Positions 1-9,438 of a stretch of 64,000 nucleotides of DNA are shown here, in pieces (position 1 is the first letter of the stretch; each line of letters opens with the position of its first letter). The stretch spans positions 19,478 to 83,477 of the forward strand of contig JACKDR010000030.1 of NCBI GenBank assembly GCA_020633495.1, given 5' to 3'. Source of the DNA: Kofleriaceae bacterium (lineage in GTDB: Bacteria; Myxococcota_A; Polyangia; Haliangiales; Haliangiaceae). The notes under the pieces are model-generated. The model did not search any database. It saw only the letters and a list, made by a program, of their open reading frames with translations, and was not told the origin of the DNA. A program made the position numbers and the translations under genes.

Positions 1-1848
1 AGGCCTCGGTGAAGGTGGAGGAGGTGATGGCGTTGCCGGCGCCGGTGGCGCGGTAGACGAGGCCGTAGATGGCGTCCTGGACGGTGACGTGATCGAGGAC
101 GAGGCCGGTGGCGCCGGCGAGGACGTCGAGGCCCCAGAAGGTGCCGCTGGAGGTCGAGGTCGACTTGATCATGATGGGGTTGGCGGTGGTGCCGTCGGCG
201 ACGAGCGTGCCGGCGACGACGAGCTCGCCGCGGCCGGTGTGGCTGCCGGCGAGCATGGCGTCGGAGGAGGCCGTGAACTGCAGGGTGGCGCCGGGCTCGA
301 TCGTGAGGGTGACGCCGGCGGGGACGGTGAGGTCGCCGGAGGCGGTCCAGGGGCTGCCGGCGGCGGTGAGGGTGGTGTCGATCCACAGGGTGCCGAGCAG
401 GCCGGTGGTGGCGACGCCGTCGTAGGGCAGGGCGCCGGCGTCGTTGCCGCCGCCGCCGAGGAAGCGGGCCGGGGAGTTGGAGGTGAGGCGCAGGTCGGTG
501 GCGGAGACGAACAGCGGGTTGGCGGCGATCGTGCCGGTGCCGGCGGAGACGCCGACGTAGTTGGTGGGGTTGTTCCAGACGTCGGAGTGGGTGACCGAGA
601 CGGTGGAGGCGTCGCCGCGGTAGAGGCCGTAGCTGGACTGGTTGGTGACGATCGAGTCGGTGATCGTGACGGCGCCGGGCGACGACGCGCCGGTGTAGAC
701 GCCGTAGGTGCCGTTGGCGTTGAGGGTGCACCGGGTCAGCGTCAGGGTGCGGGCGCCCGACGACGGCGCGAAGTAGACGCCGTAGCCGCCGTTGTTGCGG
801 ACGACGCCGTCGGTGAGGGTGGGCGCGGCGCCGTCGGTGACGTAGACGCCGGCCGAGCCGTTGCCGATCGACTGCACGCCGGCGAGCGTGGGGCTGCCGG
901 CGCGCAGGTACAGGCCGTAGCTGGAGGCCTCGGTGAAGGTGGAGGAGGTGATGGCGTTGCCGGCGCCGGTGGCGCGGTAGACGAGGCCGTAGATGGCGTC
1001 CTGGACGGTGACGTGATCGAGGACGAGGCCGGTGGCGCCGGCGAGGACGTCGAGGCCCCAGAAGGTGCCGCTGGAGGTCGAGGTCGACTTGATCGTGATG
1101 GGGTTGGCGGTGGTGCCGTCGGCGACGAGCGTGCCGGCGACGACGAGCTCGCCGCGGCCGGTGTGGCTGCCGGCGAGCATGGCGTCGGAGGAGGCCGTGA
1201 ACTGCAGGGTGGCGCCGGGCTCGATCGTGAGGGTGACGCCGGCGGGGACGGTGAGGTCGCCGGAGGCGGTCCAGGGGCTGCCGGCGGCGGTGAGGGTGGT
1301 GTCGATCCACAGGGTGCCGAGCAGGCCGGTGGTGGCGACGCCGTCGTAGGGCAGGGCGCCGGCGTCGTTGCCGCCGCCGCCGAGGAAGCGGGCCGGGGAG
1401 TTGGAGGTGAGGCGCAGGTCGGTGGCGGAGACGAACAGCGGGTTGGCGGCGATCGTGCCGGTGCCGGCGGAGACGCCGACGTAGTTGGTGGGGTTGTTCC
1501 AGACGTCGGAGTGGGTGACCGAGACGGTGGAGGCGTCGCCGCGGTAGAGGCCGTAGCTGGACTGGTTGGTGACGATCGAGTCGGTGATCGTGACGGCGCC
1601 GGGCGACGACGCGCCGGTGTAGACGCCGTAGGTGCCGTTGGCGTTGAGGGTGCACCGGGTCAGCGTCAGGGTGCGGGCGCCCGACGACGGCGCGAAGTAG
1701 ACGCCGTAGCCGCCGTTGTTGCGGACGACGCCGTCGGTGAGGGTCGGCGCGGCGCCGTCGGTGACGTAGACGCCGGCCGAGCCGTTGCCGATGAGCTGGA
1801 CGCGGGCGAGCGTGGGGCTGCCGGCGCGCAGGTACAGGCCGTAGCTGG
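1..1848. repeat. Two tandem 924-bp near-identical repeats inside the beta-helix gene
   Basis: Positions 1-924 and 925-1848 line up base for base with only a handful of differences (for example 178 versus 1102, and a cluster at 866-882 versus 1790-1806). The period, 924 bp, is exactly 308 codons, so the duplication keeps the frame. From 1849 on, the sequence diverges into the unique N-terminal part. The first copy may not be the last, because it starts at the window edge. Confidence 0.92.
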
Positions 1849-2350
1849 AGGCCTCGGTGACGGTGACGTCGGCGAGCGACAGCACGCCGCCGGCAGCGAG
1901 GTTGGTGACGCCGTGGATGGCGTCGCGGATCTCGGCGTGGTCGATGGTCACCGCTGCGGCGGTGCTGTCGACGACGATGCCGTACCAGGTGCCGCTCGAC
2001 GTGCTGGCGTCGCGGAACGTCACCGGCGCGGCGGCGGTGCCGGTGACGTCGAGCGTGCCCTGGACCGTGAGCTCGATGCGCCCGGTGTGCAGGCCGGACG
2101 CCTGGCCGTCGGTGGACGCCGCGGCCTCGACGACGGTGCCGGCCTCGATCGTGAGGAACGCGCCGGCCGGGACGGTGACGTCGCCCTGGAGGTGGTAGGG
2201 GCCGTTGGCCGCGGTCCAGGTCTGGTTGATGACGTTGCCGCCGGCGATCGTGGTGTCGGCGGCGGCGCGGCGCGGCGCCGCCATCGTCGTGGCGAGCGCG
2301 CCGAGCGCGCCGAGCGCGAGCGACAGGATCAGGATCCGTGGATGACGCAT
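1..2350 (-). CDS. Secreted right-handed beta-helix repeat protein (3' end outside window)
   Basis: Reading the minus strand from an ATG at 2350 gives an open frame through position 1, so the gene continues beyond the left edge. The N-terminus is a signal peptide (MRHPRILILSLALGALGAL, then an Ala-rich cleavage region ending AAADT). The rest is built of Gly/Asn/Thr/Val-rich turns such as YGLYLRAGSPTLAG, NNGGYGVYFAPSSG and VTITDSIVTNQSSYGLY, the cadence of parallel beta-helix proteins (pectate-lyase/NosD-like folds). No catalytic residues could be assigned, so an adhesin or surface role is as likely as an enzyme. A 308-residue block occurs twice almost unchanged. The long plus-strand open frame over this region is a composition shadow with an implausible Gly/Ala/Val-only protein. 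The gene is divergent from the lipoprotein gene at 2601. Confidence 0.8.
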   Translation of the reverse strand, partial: MRHPRILILSLALGALGALATTMAAPRRAAADTTIAGGNVINQTWTAANGPYHLQGDVTVPAGAFLTIEAGTVVEAAASTDGQASGLHTGRIELTVQGTLDVTGTAAAPVTFRDASTSSGTWYGIVVDSTAAAVTIDHAEIRDAIHGVTNLAAGGVLSLADVTVTEASSYGLYLRAGSPTLARVQLIGNGSAGVYVTDGAAPTLTDGVVRNNGGYGVYFAPSSGARTLTLTRCTLNANGTYGVYTGASSPGAVTITDSIVTNQSSYGLYRGDASTVSVTHSDVWNNPTNYVGVSAGTGTIAANPLFVSATDLRLTSNSPARFLGGGGNDAGALPYDGVATTGLLGTLWIDTTLTAAGSPWTASGDLTVPAGVTLTIEPGATLQFTASSDAMLAGSHTGRGELVVAGTLVADGTTANPITIKSTSTSSGTFWGLDVLAGATGLVLDHVTVQDAIYGLVYRATGAGNAITSSTFTEASSYGLYLRAGSPTLAGVQSIGNGSAGVYVTDGAAPTLTDGVVRNNGGYGVYFAPSSGARTLTLTRCTLNANGTYGVYTGASSPGAVTITDSIVTNQSSYGLYRGDASTVSVTHSDVWNNPTNYVGVSAGTGTIAANPLFVSATDLRLTSNSPARFLGGGGNDAGALPYDGVATTGLLGTLWIDTTLTAAGSPWTASGDLTVPAGVTLTIEPGATLQFTASSDAMLAGSHTGRGELVVAGTLVADGTTANPIMIKSTSTSSGTFWGLDVLAGATGLVLDHVTVQDAIYGLVYRATGAGNAITSSTFTEA

Positions 2351-2600
2351 GAGCCCCCCTGGGTGGCCGTCTTCATATCGTGGGGCGCGGGTGGGTGCCA
2401 CGTGGAAGCACCGCGACCCGCGTGCGCGAGCGCACGCCAGGGGCCGCGGCGGACGTCGGGTCGCGATCGCCCCAGGGGACCGCGCCGGTCGGGTCGGGCA
2501 GGACCCGGTCTCGAGCGCGCGACCGTGCGGGTTCGCGCCCTTGGACGTGGCACGGACCTTGGTATGGCAGCCGCGCACACCCTCGACCCGGAGACCTCCG

Positions 2601-3143
2601 ATGAAGCCGCTGTTCACCGTCGCGATCCTGCTGCCCCTCGCCGTCACCACCGCCTGCAAGAAGGACGACGCCAGGGCCGGCGCCGCCGAGGCCAAGGCCG
2701 CCGAGCCCGCCGCGCCGCCGGCCAAGCTGACCTGGGCCCGGCTGGGCGGCCTCGGCCTCGAGGCCCAGGTCCCCGACGGCACCACCGTCGACGACAACAC
2801 CGCGGGCGCCGGCTTCCCGGCGGCGACGCTGTGGACGTCCCCGACCACGTTCGTGATGGGCGCCGGCGAGCTGTCGCCCCTGCAGCCCGACCTCGCCGCG
2901 GCCAAGGGCGAGATCCAGAAGGACCCCAACCCGTTCAAGCGCTTCACCAAGGAGGAGCCGACCGAGGGCGGCTGGCGCCTCGAGTACGAGCTCGAGAGCA
3001 TGATCGACCAGACCCCGCTCTACGGGGTCCAGATCCGCACGACGATCGACGGCCAGCCGTGGGAGTGCGGCAGCAACACGTCGAGCCCCGCCGAGCGCGC
3101 GCAGGTGATCTCGATCTGTGCGTCGCTGCGCAAGGCGTCGTGA
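2601..3143 (+). CDS. Hypothetical lipoprotein
   Basis: A 180-residue protein starting MKPLFTVAILLPLAVTTACKK: a lipoprotein signal with lipobox VTTAC, so it is probably anchored in a membrane facing the periplasm. After an Ala/Glu/Lys-rich linker (residues about 21-40) comes a single globular domain with two Cys (in PWECGSN and ISICASL) that could form a disulfide. I do not recognise the family. The longer reading frame upstream (from 2349) is rejected because ATG 2601 begins directly with the signal peptide. It is convergent with the gene at 3168-4514, 24 bp away. Confidence 0.8.
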   Translation: MKPLFTVAILLPLAVTTACKKDDARAGAAEAKAAEPAAPPAKLTWARLGGLGLEAQVPDGTTVDDNTAGAGFPAATLWTSPTTFVMGAGELSPLQPDLAAAKGEIQKDPNPFKRFTKEEPTEGGWRLEYELESMIDQTPLYGVQIRTTIDGQPWECGSNTSSPAERAQVISICASLRKAS

Positions 3144-3152
3144 GCCGGCGGC

Positions 3153-3168
3153 GCGGCGGCGCCGCCGC
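3153..3168. terminator. Perfect 16-bp GC palindrome between convergent genes (possible bidirectional terminator)
   Basis: GCGGCGGCGCCGCCGC is its own reverse complement and fills the short gap between two converging stop codons. There is no T tract, so intrinsic termination is uncertain. Confidence 0.3.
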
Positions 3169-4514
3169 TACTGCGGCACGCAGTCGGTGCGCGGCGGCAT
3201 GTCGGCGAACACGGTCGACGGCGGCTCGTTGACCAGCGTCCACCCCGCGGGCACCTCGAACGGCTGCGGCCCGCTGAACGGCAGCGCGTCGTCGGGCTCC
3301 TCGATGCCGACGTCGTACTCGCCGTGGGCGGGGTTGGGGCCGACCGGCGCGCGGTGGTTGTTGGTCGCGATCGCGGCGACCGCGTTGGCCTCGACGGTGG
3401 GCTCGCCGAAGATGAACGGCAGCGCGTACCACGACAGGTCGGGCTCGGCGGCGAAGTCGACGTCCTCGAGGCGCGGCAGCAGCTGGATCGTGTAGGCGTC
3501 GGGCGCGAAGGCGTGGCCGGGCCGCGACGCCATGCCGGCGACGTCCTCCTTGAACCCGAGGCTGTAGCGGCCCGGGTACGGGTACGAGCCGCCGGACTCG
3601 TCACCGCAGTAGCAGTCCGGGACGTAGTTCAGGCAGGCGTCGCCGCCCGAGAACACGACCAGGTGATCGCCGCCGTTGCCGTCGCCGACCCGGTAGAGAT
3701 CGGCGCCGTCGATGCCGAGCTGGCGGCCGTGGAACGAGAACTGCGCCATCGCGAACGTCGGCTCGCCGCCGTCGGGGTAGCGCAGCACGACGTTGACGTG
3801 CTCCCAGTCGCCCTCGTGGTTGTTCGTGAACTTGTCGTACGGGTAGTAGAACCAGTACTGGATCGCGAGCAGCCGGTCGGCCTTCGACAGCCAGAAGAAG
3901 TGCGCGTACTGCAGCGGCGGGTAGGCGGCGGCCGCCGGATCGGTGGAGCCCTGGACCTCGCGCCAGGCGGCGCGCCAGGTCTCGTCGCCGTAGTCGTTGC
4001 CGGTGTTGGTGCCCGGTCCGTCGACGAAGTAGACCAGGCCGCGGCCGCTGGTCGCGGTGGTCGGCAGGCCCGAGAAGTCGGTGGTCAGCAGATCGGGCTG
4101 CGGATCCTGGTACGCGCTCTGGGTCGTGGTCTCGTCGACGTCGTAGCTGAAGTTGAGGCGACCGTCGTGCTCGGCGACCTGCAAGAGGGGCGTGAACGAG
4201 CCGCCCTGCGCCAGCAGGTAGTCGACCGACACCGCCCAGACGTCGGCGCCGGTGTGGATCTGCGCCGGGTTGAAGCGGGCGGCCATCGTCCGCTGATCGG
4301 CGAGCGACAGCTCGGTGGGCAGCAACGGCTCGGGGACGTAGCCGCAGTCCGCGTCCTTCTGGTTGATGCACAGCGCCGGCGGCGCGGCGTCGACGCTGCG
4401 CCCGTCCGGCCGGGGCGCGTCGATCGGGGTGCCGCCGTCGTCGCCGCCGCAGGCGCCGAGGGCGAGCACGAGGCTCGACGACAGGATCGCGACACGGCGG
4501 ACGAGCTGGGGCAT
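3168..4514 (-). CDS. Lipoprotein with a Vps62-like (HEGDWE) domain
   Basis: A 448-residue protein starting MPQLVRRVAILSSS with lipobox LGACGG followed by an Asp/Pro-rich linker of the kind common on myxobacterial lipoproteins. The middle holds IQYWFYYPYDKFTNNHEGDW and then EHVNVVL; an aromatic run followed by H-E-G-D-W-E is typical of the Vps62/DUF946-related family. A Cys-rich segment (DACLNYVPDCYCGD) follows, then a C-terminal domain. The family has no secure enzymatic role; a surface or secreted lipoprotein is the safe call. The ATG at 4514 is chosen because the signal peptide begins there, although the frame is open to 5237. It is divergent from the gene at 4663. Confidence 0.72.
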   Translation of the reverse strand: MPQLVRRVAILSSSLVLALGACGGDDGGTPIDAPRPDGRSVDAAPPALCINQKDADCGYVPEPLLPTELSLADQRTMAARFNPAQIHTGADVWAVSVDYLLAQGGSFTPLLQVAEHDGRLNFSYDVDETTTQSAYQDPQPDLLTTDFSGLPTTATSGRGLVYFVDGPGTNTGNDYGDETWRAAWREVQGSTDPAAAAYPPLQYAHFFWLSKADRLLAIQYWFYYPYDKFTNNHEGDWEHVNVVLRYPDGGEPTFAMAQFSFHGRQLGIDGADLYRVGDGNGGDHLVVFSGGDACLNYVPDCYCGDESGGSYPYPGRYSLGFKEDVAGMASRPGHAFAPDAYTIQLLPRLEDVDFAAEPDLSWYALPFIFGEPTVEANAVAAIATNNHRAPVGPNPAHGEYDVGIEEPDDALPFSGPQPFEVPAGWTLVNEPPSTVFADMPPRTDCVPQ

Positions 4515-4662
4515 GTCCTCACGGTACCAAAACGCAGGTGGCTGGGGGACTGGCCAGGGGGGCCCAGGCCCCGTCGCACGTCGTCCTCGGTGCGGCCGCG
4601 CTGCCAGGTCGCCCACTTGCGCGCGGCTGACGTGGCGCACGAGTTGCACTAACGTAGGCGTG

Positions 4663-5049
4663 ATGCGCACCCCGCCGGTTGCTCTCACGCTCGTCGTGAC
4701 CGCCGCGCTGCTCGCCCAGACCGGGTGTGGTGGCCTGACCCAGAACCACAAGCGCGGCATGGCCTTCCTCGGCGGCGTCGCCGTGCTGGTCGGCGGCACG
4801 CTGGTCGTCGACGGCATCAGCTGCGACGACAACACGACGTGGGGGCCGGCGCAGTGCGACGAGGACCAGGCCGCGATGCGCGACGGGCTGATCATGCTCA
4901 GCGGTGGCGCCGCGCTGCTCGGCTTCGCGCTGTGGGAGCTGAGCCGGTCGCCGGAGCAGCCGGCCGGCAGCCTCGACCGCACCGCCGCGCCGCGGCCGCA
5001 GGCCGACGCCGCCGGCGACGGCGCGACCGCTGACGTCGCGACCCCGTGA
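4663..5049 (+). CDS. Small lipoprotein with one membrane-like helix
   Basis: A 128-residue protein: signal MRTPPVALTLVVTAALLA, lipobox AQTGC, then a hydrophobic segment (AFLGGVAVLVGGTLVVDGI) and a second hydrophobic stretch (LIMLSGGAALLGFALWEL) with a short loop containing two Cys (SCDDN and AQCDED). The C-terminal 35 residues are Ala/Pro/Asp-rich. No family recognised. The frame is open further upstream, but ATG 4663 coincides with the signal peptide. It is divergent from the Vps62-like lipoprotein gene (149 bp between starts). Confidence 0.72.
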   Translation: MRTPPVALTLVVTAALLAQTGCGGLTQNHKRGMAFLGGVAVLVGGTLVVDGISCDDNTTWGPAQCDEDQAAMRDGLIMLSGGAALLGFALWELSRSPEQPAGSLDRTAAPRPQADAAGDGATADVATP

Positions 5050-5224
5050 CCGGCGAGGGCGCGCGCCCGGCGCGCGTGGGGAGATGTAGGGCAGGCGCGC
5101 CGGGGGGCTTCTCGTCGATCGGGGAGAGGTGCCCCACCACACCGTCGTGAACGGTCGAGAATCGCATCGTCGACGGGGCTGGCGTGATGGTTGCTGTGGC
5201 AGGGGCTCGAGGAGGAATCAGCCC

Positions 5225-6280
5225 ATGCGCGCAACAACAGTCAGCGGGCTCACGCTCGCGATGATCGCGGCGATCACCGTCGGCGCCGGCTGCGGCGCCG
5301 ACGACGGCGGCGGCGACGGCTCGCCGCTGCGGGTCACCGGCCGGGTCGTCGACTTCGAGACCGGGCAGCCGGTGGCCGCGAGCGCGACGATCTCCACCTT
5401 CGGGCTCGACCCCGTGCCGACGGTGGCGATCGACGGCGCCAGCTTCGCGCTCGACGGCGTCGCGCCGCACTCGGTGTTCTACGTGCTCGCCGGCGCGGCG
5501 CCCACGCACCGCAACACCTACGGCGCCGCGATCGAGGTCGGCGACCGCGACTACGGTGACGTCGACGTCGCGGCGGTGTCGGAGGCCTACCTGGCGTCGC
5601 TGAGCGCCGCGTTCGACGTCCAGCCCACCGCGAGCACCGGCGTGCTGCTGGCGCAGGTGGTCGACGACGCCGGACACGGCCGCGCCGGCGTCGCCGCCGC
5701 GGTCTTCGACGTGCCCGCCGGCGTGCTGGGGCCGTACTTCCTCGACGCGGACCTGGCGCCGGCGCCGACCGCGACCGAGACCTCGGCGTCGGGCTGGGCG
5801 GTGTTCTTCGAGGTCCGGCCCGGCCTGGTCGGGCTGCTCGCCGCGCCCGACTCCGGCTACACGCTCGACATGCCGCAGAGCCCGGTCGCGCCCGCGGCGG
5901 CGACCCTGGCCCGGCTCACCGTGTCGGACGGCGGCGTCGTGCTGCCGCGCGACGTCTCGTTCAGCAACGACGTCATCCCGATCTTCGAGTCCCGCGGCTG
6001 CCAGAGCTGCCACTCGGGCTCGGGCCCGGGGCGCGACCTCGGCAACCTCACCCTCGACGGCTCCGCCAACCTGATCCACCGCGAGCTCACCGAGGAGCTG
6101 GCGGTCGCGCCGGGCGCGCTGCGCGTCGACCTCGCCAACCCCGAGGCCAGCCTGGTGCTGACGATGCCGTCCGCGGAGGATCCGCCCGACGACCACCCCA
6201 ACATCACGTTCGCGAGCGCGCTCGACCCCGACTACCTGACCCTGCTGGTGTGGATCCGCGAGGGCGCGAAGCAGAACTGA
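5225..6280 (+). CDS. Lipoprotein with a C-terminal mono-heme-like CxxCH domain
   Basis: A 351-residue protein with signal MRATTVSGLTLAMIAAITVG and lipobox GAGCG. Residues about 35-130 look like a carboxypeptidase-regulatory/Ig-like beta domain (VTGRVVDFETGQPV, FALDGVAPHSVFYV). The C-terminal 100 residues start with SFSNDVIPIFESRGCQSCHS, the usual opening of small periplasmic cytochrome domains found on myxobacterial and planctomycete proteins; CQSCH could hold one covalent heme. A Met ligand candidate is LTMPS. Function is probably electron transfer or an orphan c-type domain; this is inference. The preceding AGGAATC (about 5214-5220) is a plausible ribosome site. Confidence 0.78.
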   Translation: MRATTVSGLTLAMIAAITVGAGCGADDGGGDGSPLRVTGRVVDFETGQPVAASATISTFGLDPVPTVAIDGASFALDGVAPHSVFYVLAGAAPTHRNTYGAAIEVGDRDYGDVDVAAVSEAYLASLSAAFDVQPTASTGVLLAQVVDDAGHGRAGVAAAVFDVPAGVLGPYFLDADLAPAPTATETSASGWAVFFEVRPGLVGLLAAPDSGYTLDMPQSPVAPAAATLARLTVSDGGVVLPRDVSFSNDVIPIFESRGCQSCHSGSGPGRDLGNLTLDGSANLIHRELTEELAVAPGALRVDLANPEASLVLTMPSAEDPPDDHPNITFASALDPDYLTLLVWIREGAKQN

Positions 6281-6299
6281 GCCCGGCGGCACGGCCGGC

Positions 6300-6302
<3 letters not shown>
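6278..6302. terminator. Hairpin spanning both stop codons of a convergent pair
   Basis: TGAGCC at one end pairs with GGCTCA at the other and the arms extend with CGG/CCG and one bulge around an 8-nt loop. The TGA of the CxxCH lipoprotein gene and the reversed TGA of the kinase gene form the ends of the stem. No T tract is visible. Confidence 0.4.
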
Positions 6303-8447
<2,145 letters not shown>

Positions 8448-8492
8448 CGTCCGAGTGTAGCGAACCCGCGGGGGCGGCGCCCGCGCGGCGGT

Positions 8493-9299
8493 CTACCGGG
8501 CCTGCAGCGCGCGGTCGACGAGGTCGACGACCGCGTCGATCACGCCGGGGTCGTCGTTGGCGGTGCGCACGCCGTGCGAGGTGCCGGGGACCACGCGCAT
8601 GACGACGCGGTCGCCCCAGGTCCGCTCGAGGAAGGTCGCCGCGTCCTCGGCGCCGCGCTCCTCGCTGCGCACCACCAGGGCCAGGCCCGGGTAGGCCTTG
8701 GCCGCCGCGGTGGTGTCGAGGCCGCGGTAGCCCAGGCCCGGCGACAGCAGCGCGACGCCGGGGACGTGGCCGTGGCTGGCCGCCCAGCGCAGCACCACGC
8801 TCGAGCCGATCGAGGCGCCGACCAGCACGCAGCGGTCGCCGTCGGCGCCGTGGTCGCTCAGCCACGCGGTCGCCGCGGTGACGTCCTGATCCGCGGCGGC
8901 CCAGTCGTCGGTGGTGAAGTCCTTCCACGACAGCGCGCCGTCGGGCCCGGCGGTCGACTGGCCGTGGCCGCGCAGGTCGATCGTCATCAGGTGCGCCCGG
9001 CCGCGCAGGCGCGCCACGAACGGGGCCCACTCGGCGCGGGTCGAGCTGAGCTGGTGGACCATGACGACACAGCCGCGATCCCCGGCCGGGCCGGGCCAGT
9101 AGGTGGCGGCGATCGTCACGCCGTCGGCGGTGGTGAGGCGGACGTCCTGGCCGCCGTCGGCGGTGGCGGCGGCGGTGTCGCCGCCGGCGGCGTCGCCGGC
9201 GGCGCGATCGGCGGCGGCTGGTGCGCGAGTGTGGGCGCCGCAGGCGGCGACGGCGGCGGTGACGGCGACGGCGAGGCACGGCGTGGCGAGGCGGCGCAT
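8493..9299 (-). CDS. Alpha/beta-hydrolase lipoprotein
   Basis: A 268-residue protein starting MRRLATPCLAVAVTAAVAAC: a lipoprotein signal with lipobox VAAC and a 30-residue Ala/Gly/Asp linker. The remainder is an alpha/beta-hydrolase fold: HQLSSTRAEW after strand 3 (oxyanion region), DLRGHGQS (the usual motif before the nucleophile), nucleophile elbow VGASIGSS with Ser in GxSxG, and the late His in GTSHGV. The likely acid is an Asp in the segment just before it. Substrate unknown; family members are esterases, lipases and acylaminoacyl peptidases. It lies 45 bp downstream of the kinase start on the same strand and is not clearly co-transcribed with it. Confidence 0.82.
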   Translation of the reverse strand: MRRLATPCLAVAVTAAVAACGAHTRAPAAADRAAGDAAGGDTAAATADGGQDVRLTTADGVTIAATYWPGPAGDRGCVVMVHQLSSTRAEWAPFVARLRGRAHLMTIDLRGHGQSTAGPDGALSWKDFTTDDWAAADQDVTAATAWLSDHGADGDRCVLVGASIGSSVVLRWAASHGHVPGVALLSPGLGYRGLDTTAAAKAYPGLALVVRSEERGAEDAATFLERTWGDRVVMRVVPGTSHGVRTANDDPGVIDAVVDLVDRALQAR

Positions 9300-9438
9300 G
9301 GGCGGAGCCTACCGCGGCGCGACCTGCGGCGGCGTGGTCGACCCGGCGCCGGTGCAAGCGTGCCGACCACACGCCGTCGGCGTCATCGCTCGCGACAGGC
9401 GTCGCGTCGTGCGGGGCGACCGGCGTATCCTGGAGCCG

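Noticed and set aside
89..3232. Long plus-strand open frame of over 1000 codons
   Set aside because: It consists almost only of Gly, Ala, Val, Asp, Glu and Arg and mirrors the real minus-strand beta-helix gene; it also runs into an unrelated gene.
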